From Alteraurantiacibacter hainanensis (GTDB lineage: Bacteria; Pseudomonadota; Alphaproteobacteria; Sphingomonadales; Sphingomonadaceae): DNA of 64,000 nucleotides. Positions within the stretch are counted from its first letter, which is position 1. Every line of letters begins with the position of its first letter. Below are positions 7,615 to 16,441 of this stretch, in pieces. The DNA is taken from positions 1,054,001 through 1,118,000 of the forward strand of contig NZ_JAZAPB010000002.1 in NCBI RefSeq assembly GCF_036321025.1, in the 5' to 3' direction. The position numbers were made by a program, and so were the translations under genes. The notes below the pieces were generated by a model. The model searched no databases. It saw only the letters and a list, made by a program, of their open reading frames with translations, and was not told the origin of the DNA.

Positions 7615-8823
7615 ATGAAGAAAACCACCGGATCCGATCCCTCCGTCACCGCCCGCTGGCGTCCGGCCACGCAGGCCGTGCGCGCGGGCACCCGCCGCAG
7701 CGAGCACGGCGAGACGAGCGAGGCGCTCTACCTCACCAGCGGGTATTCGTTCGACACCGCGCAGGAAGTGGCCGCGCGTTTCGCGGGCGAGGCCGAGGGG
7801 ATGCAGTATTCCCGCTTCCGCAATCCCACGGTGGACATGCTGCAGCAGCGCATCGCGGCGATGGAAGGGGCGGAAGCCTGTCTGGTCCAGGCCAGCGGCA
7901 TGGCGGCGATGACCAGTTCGCTGCTGTGCATGCTGAGCGCGGGCGATCACGTCGTGGCGGGCCGCGCCGCCTTCGGTTCGTGCCGCTGGATCCTCGACAA
8001 CGTGCTGAGCCGCTTCGGCATCACCCACACGGCGATAGACGGCACCGATAATGCCGCCTGGGAAGCTGCGGTGCAGCCCAATACCAAGGCTTTCTTCTTC
8101 GAGACGCCCGCCAACCCGACGATGGACCTAGTGGACCTCGAATTCGTCTGCGGCCTGGCGAGGTCGAAGGGCATAAAGACCGTGGTGGACAATGCCTTTG
8201 CCACCCCGATCCTGCAGCGGCCGCTGGAATTCGGCGCTGACATCGTCGCCTATTCGGCCACCAAGATGATGGACGGGCAGGGCCGCGTGATGGCGGGCGC
8301 GGTGTGTTCCAGCAGGGAATGGATCGAGGAATACCTCTCTCCCTTCCAGCGCAACACGGGGCCGATCTGCGCGCCGTTCAATGCCTGGGTGGTGATGAAG
8401 GGGCTGGAGACCTTGCCGCTGCGCGCGCCCGCGCAAAGCGCCAATGCCCTGCAGGTGGCGCAATTCCTGGAGGACCGGGGGCTGCGCGTGCTGCATCCGG
8501 GCCTGCCCAGCCATCCGCAACACGCGCTGACGCAGAAGCAGATGACGGCCGCCGGACCGATCTTCGCCTTCTTTGCGCCGGGCGGAAAGGAGCAGGCGAT
8601 GGCGATTTGCAACGCGCTGGAGCTGATCGACATTTCCAACAACATCGGCGATGCCAAGTCGCTGATCTGCCACCCGGCCACCACGACCCATCACAACATG
8701 GGTGCGGAGGGGCGCGCCGCGGCGGGTATCGAGGACGGCATGCTGCGCATCAACATCGGGCTCGAAGACCCGCTCGACCTGGTGGACGACCTGGGCCAGG
8801 CGCTCGACAAGGTCGGGGTATAG
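7615..8823 (+). CDS. metZ: O-succinylhomoserine sulfhydrylase
   Basis: This is a 402-residue PLP enzyme of the Cys/Met metabolism family. It carries the cofactor-binding EACLVQASGMAAMTSSLL segment, VDNAFATPILQRPLE, and the Schiff-base lysine K217 in VAYSATKMMDGQGR. It should convert O-succinylhomoserine and sulfide to homocysteine. DGQGR after the lysine and the overall layout favour MetZ over MetB or MetY. GTG 7606 is an alternative start three codons upstream. apaG follows 48 bp later. Confidence 0.9.
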   Translation: MKKTTGSDPSVTARWRPATQAVRAGTRRSEHGETSEALYLTSGYSFDTAQEVAARFAGEAEGMQYSRFRNPTVDMLQQRIAAMEGAEACLVQASGMAAMTSSLLCMLSAGDHVVAGRAAFGSCRWILDNVLSRFGITHTAIDGTDNAAWEAAVQPNTKAFFFETPANPTMDLVDLEFVCGLARSKGIKTVVDNAFATPILQRPLEFGADIVAYSATKMMDGQGRVMAGAVCSSREWIEEYLSPFQRNTGPICAPFNAWVVMKGLETLPLRAPAQSANALQVAQFLEDRGLRVLHPGLPSHPQHALTQKQMTAAGPIFAFFAPGGKEQAMAICNALELIDISNNIGDAKSLICHPATTTHHNMGAEGRAAAGIEDGMLRINIGLEDPLDLVDDLGQALDKVGV

Positions 8824-8871
8824 ACCGACAGGCCCCTTGTGACTCACGTCAAAGCCGCTACCTTGTAGGGG

Positions 8872-9288
8872 ATGACTCAGGCTGCTCTGCAATCGCTGTT
8901 CCAGCACACTGCCATCACCGCCGGCATCACCGTTCGCGTGGCAGTGAACTTCATGCCCGAACAATCGCGCGTGGGGGCGGGGCGCTGGTTCTGGGTCTAT
9001 CACATCCGGATCGAGAACGGCCGCGACGAAAGGGTGCAACTGCGCAGCCGCCACTGGCGGATCACCGATTCCAACGGGATGGTGAACCTCGTCGATGGTG
9101 AGGGCGTGGTGGGCGAAACCCCGGTGCTTCAGCCGGGCCAGACCCACGACTACGTCTCGGGCTGCGAACTGACCACGAACCAGGGCGCGATGGAAGGTCA
9201 CTACACCTTCGCCCACGCCGATGGCTCGCTGTTCGAAGTCGCGATTCCGCACTTCCCGCTTGCCGCGCCGGAAAACAGCTCGGTCTAG
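8872..9288 (+). CDS. apaG: ApaG family protein
   Basis: The protein has 138 residues and a fibronectin-III-like ApaG fold. Typical stretches are VGAGRWFWVYHIRIENGRD, LRSRHWRITDSNGMV, VDGEGVVGETPVLQPGQ and GAMEGHYTFAHADG. ApaG has been linked to Co2+ resistance and Mg2+ efflux in enterobacteria, but its molecular function is not established. Length is typical (~125-140). A stem-loop between this gene and the convergent M14 peptidase gene may end both transcripts. Confidence 0.92.
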   Translation: MTQAALQSLFQHTAITAGITVRVAVNFMPEQSRVGAGRWFWVYHIRIENGRDERVQLRSRHWRITDSNGMVNLVDGEGVVGETPVLQPGQTHDYVSGCELTTNQGAMEGHYTFAHADGSLFEVAIPHFPLAAPENSSV

Positions 9289-9321
9289 GTTGCTACGCTC
9301 CGACCTCCGTCGGAGCGCAAC
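9289..9321. terminator. Stem-loop between convergent genes
   Basis: An 8-bp perfect stem gctccgac (9297-9304) / gtcggagc (9309-9316) with loop ctcc is extended, after a three-base bulge, by gttgc (9289-9293) pairing with gcaac (9317-9321). It fills the gap between the stop codons of apaG and the M14 peptidase gene. There is no T-run on either side, so intrinsic termination is inferred only from position and stem strength. Confidence 0.5.
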
Positions 9322-9327
9322 CCGGGA

Positions 9328-11940
9328 CTACCTCACTCTTGCCGGTGCCACGATCACGGCATTCGCCAGCAGCATGTCCAGCCCATCCAGGTAGCCGCGC
9401 ACGGTCGGGTCGTGGGCAAAGCCTATGGCCATGCCGCGACCGTTCGGCTGGGCCAGCATGTAGGGCTTGAAGGCCATCTGCCGCCGGTTCTCGTCCCACA
9501 CGTAGCCCGAGGCCACCAGCTCGTCGGCGGCGGCGTAGCGCACCACGTTGGTGCCGTCCGTCAGCGCCAGCGGGGTGAGGATCAGGGAGCCATCGGCAAA
9601 GACCGTGGGCGGCGCCGCGTCGTATCCGGCGGCGAGGAAATGCTCCTCGTCCACTTCGGTGTTCAGCAGCGCGCCGGGCAGGGTGTCCGGTCGGCGCGAG
9701 GGATCGACGATCGCCTCGCGGTAATCCTCGAGGCTCTCGATCGCGGTGCCTGGGGCGGCATCGCCTTCTTCCTCGTCGCCTTCGGGATCGCCGCCAAGCA
9801 CCACCTCGGCGCGGGTGGCGAACAGGGCATCGTCTCCGCGGGCGAAAGTGCCCAGCGTGCTGCCATAGGCCACCAGCACTCCGCCGTCGTTCACGTACTC
9901 CGCCAGTGTGCTGCGCGCGGCCGCAGGCAAATCGAAGCTGTCGGGCGCAAGGATCACGTCCCAGTCGGAAAGATCGGCCTGCGCGACGGTGCCGGTGCGG
10001 ATCGGCATGACCGGCAGGCCGAAACGCTGTTCGATCACGTAGCGCGTGGACCCGGCGGAAAGCGGCGAGACGCCGTCGTCCCACAGCATGGCGATGCGCG
10101 GCGCGGCAAGGCGCACGAAGCTGGAGCTGCCAAGGTTCGGCCCGTCGTCCACCCAGCCGGATTCCAGCGGCAGGGTTTCCGCCCCGATCTCGCGGGCGAG
10201 GGCCAGCAGGCCGTCCAGCGAGCCGTCGTTGTCGGCCAGGGTGAACACCACGGTGCCGCGCGGATATTCGCGACCGCCGATGGTGAAGGCGCTGTCGGTC
10301 GCGCGGCCAACGATGCCGGCCTGCAGGGCGCGGGCGACCAGTTGCACCTGGCCGCTGTCGGTCCACGGCACGGCGAGGCCGAAGCCGCCGGGCGCGCGGG
10401 CGAGGGCGGGCAGGGGATCGTCAGCCTGCACCATCGTCCCCGCAGAGGCACCGGAGCATTCGGTCACGTCCAGCCCGCTCATCTGCCCCACGGACCATGC
10501 CGTGGTGTCATAGATCTCGTGCGGCAGGTCGACAGCGCGGCGCTCCTCCTGGCTCTCCACGAAATCGGCCGGCAGTTCCACGTTGCGGTCCAGCAGGCTG
10601 CGGATCAGCCGCGCAGTGGGCTGACGCATCGAGACCGAGAGATAGCCTTCGGGGTAGGACCGTCCGCAGGCATTGGCGGGGCCTTCCACCCGGCCCACGG
10701 CCACGCCCTGGTGCGCCAGTCGGCGGGCAAGCGCCTCGGCATTCCAGCGGCGCTGTGCCAGGTCGATCACGAACCAGCCGCTGCCCGCCGCGCCCTGCGC
10801 CGCGCTGCGGCGGTATTCGGCATAATCGGTCAGGAAAAGGTCGGCGTTGCGCGCCACGGTCTCGGCGGTGGCAAGGGTGGTGACGAAGTGGTTGCGCACG
10901 CCTTCGCCGTAGGTCAGCACCTCGCCGTTGCTGCGATCCCACACCAGCCCGCGCGCGCTCGACTGCTCGAAGGTCAGGGCGATGGAGCCGTTCAACGTGG
11001 GCCAGGTGTCGCCGTAACCGGGGTAGAAGGCGTCGAACACCTCGCGGGTGAAGTAGGGCACGCCCAGCCGGTCCAGCCAGGCGGCGTTGTTGCGGCCCAG
11101 CAGGTCCTGCTTATCGCGCTGCCCGGGGGTGATGTAGGGGTTGAAGGGATCGGCGCTGGGCGGGAAGAAATAGGTCGAATCGCCGCCCATCTCGTGCGCG
11201 TCCACCAGCACCACGGGCTGCCAGTCGCGCACGGCGGCCACCTTGCCCTCGGTTTCCGGCTGGGTCAGGGCGAACCAGTCGCGGTTGAGGTCGAACAGGT
11301 AGTGGTTGAAGCGACCGCCCGGCCACGGCTCGTCATGCCCGGCGGTATAGCGGTCGCCCGACGGCATGATGCCCAGCTGCTGGTAATACCCGTTCACGAA
11401 GCGGGCGCGCCCGTCCGGGTTCTGCATCGGATCGATGATGACGACGCTGTTCGCCAGGATGGTGTCGACCAGTTCGTCCCCCTCGGCGGCCAGCAGGTGA
11501 TAGGCGAGCACCAGCGCCGCATCCGAACTGCTGATCTCGTTGCCGTGCACGCCGTAGGAGAGCCACGTCACCGGCACGCTGTCCGGCCCCGGCGCGCCGC
11601 CGTTGGCAATGCGCTGCATGTCGGCCTGGATGGCGTCGATCCGCGCCATGTTCTCGGCACTGGATAGCACGGCATAGACCAGCGGGCGGCCTTCCCAGCT
11701 GGTGGCATACTGCACGATGCGCATGCGATCGGGTGCGGCCTGCGCCAGCGCTTCCATGTAGGCGATGACCATGTCGGGCCGGGTGATCTGCTCTCCCGAA
11801 GCGTGACCGGCCACTTCCTCCAGCGTGGGTATCGCGGGATCGAATTCGCCCTGGAGGAAACTTTGCGCCTGCGCCGGTTCGGAAGCGGGCGTGGTAACGG
11901 CAAGCATCGCGGCCAGCAGGCCGAACACGGTGCGGATCAT
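9328..11940 (-). CDS. Secreted M14-family zinc carboxypeptidase-like protein
   Basis: The 870-residue product has a signal peptide (about residues 1-26, ending PAQAQ) and an M14 metallopeptidase domain. Zinc ligands are H132 and E135 in SYGVHGNEISSSD, with a third candidate H249 in VDAHEMGGDSTYFFPP. NPDGRARF and NRDW are substrate-binding segments and LTFEQSSARG holds the likely catalytic Glu. The large C-terminal half includes LSDWDVILAPDSF and LAEYVNDGGVLVAYGSTL, a flavodoxin/GATase-like layout often found on such peptidases. It probably trims peptides in the periplasm or outside. ATG 11940 gives the signal peptide. It is divergent from a LysR-type regulator. Confidence 0.87.
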   Translation of the reverse strand: MIRTVFGLLAAMLAVTTPASEPAQAQSFLQGEFDPAIPTLEEVAGHASGEQITRPDMVIAYMEALAQAAPDRMRIVQYATSWEGRPLVYAVLSSAENMARIDAIQADMQRIANGGAPGPDSVPVTWLSYGVHGNEISSSDAALVLAYHLLAAEGDELVDTILANSVVIIDPMQNPDGRARFVNGYYQQLGIMPSGDRYTAGHDEPWPGGRFNHYLFDLNRDWFALTQPETEGKVAAVRDWQPVVLVDAHEMGGDSTYFFPPSADPFNPYITPGQRDKQDLLGRNNAAWLDRLGVPYFTREVFDAFYPGYGDTWPTLNGSIALTFEQSSARGLVWDRSNGEVLTYGEGVRNHFVTTLATAETVARNADLFLTDYAEYRRSAAQGAAGSGWFVIDLAQRRWNAEALARRLAHQGVAVGRVEGPANACGRSYPEGYLSVSMRQPTARLIRSLLDRNVELPADFVESQEERRAVDLPHEIYDTTAWSVGQMSGLDVTECSGASAGTMVQADDPLPALARAPGGFGLAVPWTDSGQVQLVARALQAGIVGRATDSAFTIGGREYPRGTVVFTLADNDGSLDGLLALAREIGAETLPLESGWVDDGPNLGSSSFVRLAAPRIAMLWDDGVSPLSAGSTRYVIEQRFGLPVMPIRTGTVAQADLSDWDVILAPDSFDLPAAARSTLAEYVNDGGVLVAYGSTLGTFARGDDALFATRAEVVLGGDPEGDEEEGDAAPGTAIESLEDYREAIVDPSRRPDTLPGALLNTEVDEEHFLAAGYDAAPPTVFADGSLILTPLALTDGTNVVRYAAADELVASGYVWDENRRQMAFKPYMLAQPNGRGMAIGFAHDPTVRGYLDGLDMLLANAVIVAPARVR

Positions 11941-12052
11941 GAATTGCTCCAGGGACTTGGTTTGGCCGCACCCTTGTGGCCAAGCAGTTTCGCGGTCAAG
12001 CCGCTTGCCGCCGCGCCCGCGCTTTCCTACAGACCGGCCCCGGATAGCCGCC

Positions 12053-12856
12053 ATGAAACGCACGCACCTGCCCCTGAACGCCCTGCGCGTATTCGATGCC
12101 GCCGCGCGGCACCTTTCCTTCACCCGTGCGGCGGACGAGCTGGCGGTGACGCCCGCCGCCGTGGGCCAGCAGATTCGCGCGCTGGAAGACGTGCTGGGCG
12201 TGGTCCTGTTCCGCCGCACGTCGAAGGGGCTGGAACTGACCGACGAGGCCGAGGCCGGTCTCGATTCGCTTCGTGACGGTTTCCTGAAATTCGAGGAAAG
12301 CGTGCAGGCCATGCAGGCGGGGCAAAGCTCGTCCAGCTATGCCATCGCCTGTCCGCGCGAATTCTTCGCCCAGTGGCTCGCGCCCAGGCTGGCCGCGTTC
12401 CGCAAGGCCAATCCCGACGTCACCGTTCAGCTGACCGCCGACGAGAACGCCGACTTTACCGAGGCCAACCTCGACCTGGCGATCCGCCTGGTCGAAGGGC
12501 CGGGAGAGCTTGAAGGCGCGCAGCTGGTGGACGGCTGCAAGGTCTGCGTCGCCGCGCCGGGCGCGCCGGACGCCTGGATCAGCTGGCCCACCTACGAAGC
12601 GCCCGAGGGCGCGAACGTGGTGCTGCAGGTCGGCAATGCCGGCCAGGTCCTGTCGTCCGCCATCGCCGGCATCGGCCGCGCGTGGCTGCCGCTGCCGCTG
12701 GTGGAGGAAGCGCTGGCCGAGGGCCGCCTCGAAGCGCTGGAAGAACAGGAAGAATGCCGCCGCGCCTACTGGCTGGTCGCCCCGCGCCCGCAATGGCGGC
12801 AGAAGAAGGTGAAGGCGCTAGTGGATTTCCTGGTCGGAGAGGGCAGCAAGTCCTGA
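12053..12856 (+). CDS. LysR-family transcriptional regulator (GcvA-like)
   Basis: This 267-residue regulator has an N-terminal winged helix-turn-helix, MKRTHLPLNALRVFDAAARH then SFTRAADELAVTPAAVGQQI, which is the GcvA-like LysR consensus. A shortened effector domain follows (FAQWLAPRLAAFRKANPDV, DLAIRLVEG), ending VKALVDFLVGEG. LysR-type proteins usually control a divergent neighbour. Here that would be the M14 peptidase gene, whose start lies 112 bp away. The effector is unknown. Confidence 0.88.
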   Translation: MKRTHLPLNALRVFDAAARHLSFTRAADELAVTPAAVGQQIRALEDVLGVVLFRRTSKGLELTDEAEAGLDSLRDGFLKFEESVQAMQAGQSSSSYAIACPREFFAQWLAPRLAAFRKANPDVTVQLTADENADFTEANLDLAIRLVEGPGELEGAQLVDGCKVCVAAPGAPDAWISWPTYEAPEGANVVLQVGNAGQVLSSAIAGIGRAWLPLPLVEEALAEGRLEALEEQEECRRAYWLVAPRPQWRQKKVKALVDFLVGEGSKS

Positions 12857-12862
12857 CCGCAA

Positions 12863-13840
12863 TCAGACCAGGCCGGCGGTAACCGCAGTGTAACCCGCAT
12901 AGCCGGCCACGAGCACAGCGCCCTCGACCCGCGAGAGCCTGCCGCCGGTGAAGGCGAAGAACATCACGACAGCGGAAACAGCCATCAGCACCACCAGGTC
13001 GAACTGGAGGATGCCTGCCGGAATCTGCGTCGGCGAGACAATCCCCGTCACCCCTCCGATGAAGAGGACGTTGTAGATGTTCGAGCCAAGGACGTTGCCG
13101 AGCGCAATCTCTCCCTGGCGCTTGATCGCGGCGATCGCCGAGGTCACCAGTTCCGGCAGGGAAGTGCCCACTGCCACCACCGTCAATCCGATCACCTCAT
13201 CGGACACGCCGAGGTTCGTCGAAATTGCGATTGCGGCATCGACGAGCAGGCTGCCCCCCGAAACGATGAGGACTATTCCCGCAAGGAAGAAGGCGGCGGC
13301 AAGGGCAATCGATCCCTTCGGTCCGGCCGAGGGAACCAGCGCCGGGTCGACCTCTTCAAGCGCCAGGGCCTTGTCGTAGATGGCGCCATGACCGGCCCCT
13401 GCTTTCTCCTGGCGGAAGGCAAGATAGACGTATGCCAGCATGCCGATGACCAGCAGGATGCCGACGCCCCGGGTGAGACCGAGCGTGTAACCCGCGACGA
13501 TCAGTATCAGGGCGCAGGCCAGCCCGACTCCGCCGTCGCGCCAGAGAACTCCGCGGGGAACGGCAAATGGAGAAAGCGCCACCGCCAGCCCCAGGATAAG
13601 AAGCAGGTTGGCGATGTTGGAGCCGACGATATTGCCCAGTGCAATACCTGGCGATCCTGCCAGGGCAGCCTGAACGCTTGCCGCCAGTTCGGGCATGGAT
13701 GTGCCCATCCCGACGATGGTGAGGCCGATGAGCATCGGCGAAAGGCCGAGATGTTCCGCGATGCGAACGGCGCCGCGGACCAGGAGTTCACCCCCGGCGA
13801 TGAGCAGGATGAGGCCGAGAACAAGGAGCAGGTAGGTCAT
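12863..13840 (-). CDS. Calcium/sodium antiporter (CaCA family)
   Basis: This is a 325-residue membrane protein with two inverted repeats of the Na+/Ca2+ exchanger family. The alpha-repeats are visible as GMGTSMPELAASV with GNIVGSNIANLLLILG, and AVGTSLPELVTSAI with GNVLGSNIYNVLFIGG. Ten or so hydrophobic helices are present. It matches the YrbG/CaxA-like group that exchanges cytosolic Ca2+ for Na+ or H+. Its start overlaps the stop of the upstream small gene (ATGA), so the two are translationally coupled. It converges on the LysR gene with only six bases between stops. Confidence 0.92.
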   Translation of the reverse strand: MTYLLLVLGLILLIAGGELLVRGAVRIAEHLGLSPMLIGLTIVGMGTSMPELAASVQAALAGSPGIALGNIVGSNIANLLLILGLAVALSPFAVPRGVLWRDGGVGLACALILIVAGYTLGLTRGVGILLVIGMLAYVYLAFRQEKAGAGHGAIYDKALALEEVDPALVPSAGPKGSIALAAAFFLAGIVLIVSGGSLLVDAAIAISTNLGVSDEVIGLTVVAVGTSLPELVTSAIAAIKRQGEIALGNVLGSNIYNVLFIGGVTGIVSPTQIPAGILQFDLVVLMAVSAVVMFFAFTGGRLSRVEGAVLVAGYAGYTAVTAGLV

Positions 13841-14088
13841 GGCAGGAATTCCAGTGCGATGCGCAGGCCGCCCAGCAGGGCTGCCGCCGCAGTTGCCACC
13901 GCGGCGCGCGCATTCAGGATGCGGGCACGATTGAGCGCAGTCACCAGGCGGTTAAGGTCCGCATGGTTGAAATCCTCGAACTTGCTGACCCTGCGCTGCG
14001 GCTTGCCCGCCGCTTGCAGCCAGAACCACGCCGACATCACCGCCGCCAGAACAATGGCCACGTCGAGTATGTAAAGCGCTAGGTCCAT
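13837..14088 (-). CDS. Small membrane protein of unknown function
   Basis: This 83-residue protein has an N-terminal membrane helix (MDLALYILDVAIVLAAVMSA), a basic linker (KPQRRVSKFEDF) and a second hydrophobic stretch (AAVATAAAALLGGLRIALEF). ATG 14088 places the first helix at the N-terminus; 14160 would prefix a hydrophilic stretch. It overlaps the antiporter start by four bases, so it may be an accessory or simply a co-expressed protein. No family recognised. Confidence 0.6.
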   Translation of the reverse strand: MDLALYILDVAIVLAAVMSAWFWLQAAGKPQRRVSKFEDFNHADLNRLVTALNRARILNARAAVATAAAALLGGLRIALEFLP

Positions 14089-14353
14089 CGGCACGTCCCG
14101 ATGCGAAGGATTGGCGCGTCGCTGCCCTTGGAAATGAATTTCATATTGAACCTCGCCCAATCAAATGATTGTGAAAAACCACTTGTTCCGACATCGCGAT
14201 GCAGAAGCAGCTATCGCCAGAGGGGCCCGGTAACGCGCGTCAGATATGAGCGGCGACAAGGTTTACAAGTGCTGCCGCGTCGCGCAGTCGGGCCAATCTA
14301 CAAAATGCCCCTGATGGCCGGGCATGAGACAAGGCGTTCCGAACGGAGAACTG
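14089..14353. other. Intergenic region between divergent genes
   Basis: This gap of 265 bases separates the divergent antiporter pair and the MscS-like gene and so holds both promoters. It is locally AT-richer near 14140-14200. I see no RNA gene, repeat or strong hairpin in it. Confidence 0.4.
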
Positions 14354-15175
14354 ATGAGATTCGAGATTCCCTCCGCACTCTACACCTCCGATGTGTTTGC
14401 TTCGGTTTCGCTTTTGCTGGTCCTGTTCGCCGCCCGGCTGATCGCGGGCCGTGCCCTGAAACGGCGGGACGATCTGACGGAGCAGGCCGCCCGGCGCTGG
14501 ACGGCGAACTTCCGCAACCTGCTCATCCTCGTCGCGGTGATCGGCCTGATCATGATCTGGGCACCGCAGCTGCGAACCTTTGCCTTGTCGCTGACGGCGG
14601 TTGCCGTCGCCATCGTCGTGGCGACCAAGGAACTGCTCCTGTGTCTCTCCGGCGCGGCCCTTCGCACCTTCACGAGGGCATTCTCTGTCGGGGACGTGAT
14701 CGAAGTCGGCGCGACGAAGGGGGAGGTTCTCGATCTCAACCTACTTGCGACGCGGCTGAAGGAATTCGAAAGCCAGCACGGCTCGAACGTGCCCACTGGC
14801 CGTACGGTCACCCTGCCTTACAGCTTGCTTTTCGCGTCGCCTGCAAAAGTCCTCGCCCACTCCGGTGGCAGCCTCGAGCATTCGTTCGAAATGACGTTCG
14901 AGCCCGACGTCGACATATTTGCCTTGCACGAGGAGGTGCGGGAGGCCGCGGAACGGGCTCTGGCCGAAAACATCCGGGGCAGCCAGACTGCGACCTGTGC
15001 GGAAGACGGGAAGACCCGTTGCACGATCGACTTCGGGACCAGCGAGATCGGCAAGTATCGCCTCCAGGTGACCCTCAGCGGACCCCTGCGGGACCCGCGA
15101 AGCGCCGAGAACGCCGTCGCGTGCGCTATCGGCTCTTTCCTGCATTCGCATCGCAGAACTTCGAAGAAAGAATAG
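14354..15175 (+). CDS. MscS-like mechanosensitive ion channel family protein
   Basis: The 273-residue protein has two to three N-terminal membrane helices (FASVSLLLVLFAARLIAG, NLLILVAVIGLIMIWAP, LTAVAVAIVVATKELLL) and a beta-rich cytoplasmic domain beginning FSVGDVIEVGATKGEVLDLN, the MscS middle-domain signature. The pore helix departs from the glycine/alanine pattern of E. coli MscS, so gating may differ. GGAG with suitable spacing supports ATG 14354 over the in-frame ATG at 14324. It probably releases solutes on hypo-osmotic shock or shapes ion flux. Confidence 0.82.
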   Translation: MRFEIPSALYTSDVFASVSLLLVLFAARLIAGRALKRRDDLTEQAARRWTANFRNLLILVAVIGLIMIWAPQLRTFALSLTAVAVAIVVATKELLLCLSGAALRTFTRAFSVGDVIEVGATKGEVLDLNLLATRLKEFESQHGSNVPTGRTVTLPYSLLFASPAKVLAHSGGSLEHSFEMTFEPDVDIFALHEEVREAAERALAENIRGSQTATCAEDGKTRCTIDFGTSEIGKYRLQVTLSGPLRDPRSAENAVACAIGSFLHSHRRTSKKE

Positions 15176-15335
15176 GCTGGGTTCGTGCCCGCAACCGGGC
15201 CGTAACCAGCCATTCGGTCACGGTGCCGCACGCGCGGTGCTCCGGCAACGGCAAGACGCCGCTCGAGCTGGCGAACTTGCCAAACGGGGGTGACAGGCGC
15301 AGGCTTCCCGCATGGTTCAGCAACGGGGGGCGGCC

Positions 15336-15758
15336 ATGCAATATTCTGGACATCGTACGGGGATCTATCTGGCTGGCGCGATGGCTCTTTTTGCCGCGCA
15401 GCCATGCCTGGCGCAGGACGCAGCCGAGTCGGCGGTCATCCTTTCCGGGACGGGTGAGCGCACCGGAGCGGCTGCCCGTTCCGTAGGCGAAGCGACGGCT
15501 GGGGCGATCAACTCTGCTGCCGGAGCGATCAATCAGACGCGCCGGGGCGGGGCCGCATCGCCAGCTCGATCGGCGGCAGGCGCGAGCGGATCCGCCAGCG
15601 CGGGATATTCGGTCGGTTACACGATAGCCGCCGGCAACGTCGACCCGCTCGAGTACTTTCGCGTTCCCACGTTCAAGCTTGGCAACGGCAGCGAACTGCG
15701 TGTCAGCGGCACGCTTGTTCCCATGGCCCCGACCGTGTGCATACGCGACTGCGGCTGA
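15336..15758 (+). CDS. Secreted protein of unknown function
   Basis: This is a 140-residue protein with a signal peptide (MQYSGHRTGIYLAGAMALFA, cleavage after PCLAQ). A low-complexity Ala/Gly/Ser-rich middle and a short C-terminal segment with SELRVSGTLVPMAPTVCIRD follow. Two late cysteines (C-I-R-D-C) are present. ATG 15312 is an in-frame alternative. No family could be assigned; it is probably periplasmic. Confidence 0.55.
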   Translation: MQYSGHRTGIYLAGAMALFAAQPCLAQDAAESAVILSGTGERTGAAARSVGEATAGAINSAAGAINQTRRGGAASPARSAAGASGSASAGYSVGYTIAAGNVDPLEYFRVPTFKLGNGSELRVSGTLVPMAPTVCIRDCG

Positions 15759-15837
15759 AACCCGGCAGGCCATTCATCGACAGCAAAGTGGCAGGGGACC
15801 GTTCGACAGCCGCCCGGTTTTGGGATTAGGGAGCCTC

Positions 15838-16362
15838 GTGCCTGAAACACCTGTCATCTCCACCGCGCGCTTTACATGTCGCCCGCTTCGGCAGGGGGAC
15901 GAGGCCGCGCTGTGGCCCGCGTTCTCCAGCGACCAGGCCATGCGCTACTGGGGGCGCGGCCCGTTCGACGACCGGGACGAACTGCGCGACTACCTGTTCG
16001 ATACCGAATGGGGCGGGCGTACCTGGGTGGCAGAGCCGCACGAGGGGGGAAAGCCGGTGTTCCGGATGGTGGCCAGCAGCGAGGTGGAGCAGGTCGCCGA
16101 GATCGGCTACATCCTGGTTCCGGGTAACGAGGGGCGGGGCATAGCCCGCGAATGCGTCAGCGCGCTGATTACCCACCTGATCCGGGAAGAGGGGTTCCAC
16201 CGCATCTTTGCCGACGTCGATCCGCGCAACACCCGCTCCAACGCCTTGCTGGAAAGGCTGGGCTTTACCCGCGAAGGGCACCTGCGCCACACGATGAAGA
16301 CGCACATCGGCTGGACCGACACCTGGCTGTGGGCGCTGCTGTCCGACGAATGGCGGGGATAG
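15838..16362 (+). CDS. GNAT family N-acetyltransferase (RimJ/RimL-like)
   Basis: The protein has 174 residues from a GTG at 15838, supported by TAGGGAG five bases upstream. It begins TARFTCRPLRQGDEAALWPA, the RimJ-type opening. It contains the acetyl-CoA pyrophosphate loop in VPGNEGRGIARECV and ends with FADVDPRNTRSNALLERLGF and TREGHLRHT, all hallmarks of acetyltransferase type 3. These enzymes acetylate protein N-termini, amino acids or antibiotics; the substrate here is unknown. Confidence 0.87.
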   Translation: MPETPVISTARFTCRPLRQGDEAALWPAFSSDQAMRYWGRGPFDDRDELRDYLFDTEWGGRTWVAEPHEGGKPVFRMVASSEVEQVAEIGYILVPGNEGRGIARECVSALITHLIREEGFHRIFADVDPRNTRSNALLERLGFTREGHLRHTMKTHIGWTDTWLWALLSDEWRG

Positions 16363-16441
16363 CGTTTACTTGGCTTTGACGCGTTTGAATGGATATGCTG
16401 ACACGCCCGTTGCAAGGGGTCGCGGGTTGAAAAGGGACTTT

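Noticed and set aside
9412..11667. 751-residue plus-strand frame opposite the M14 peptidase gene
   Set aside because: No domain, composition typical of an antisense frame, and the opposite strand has signal peptide and zinc motifs.
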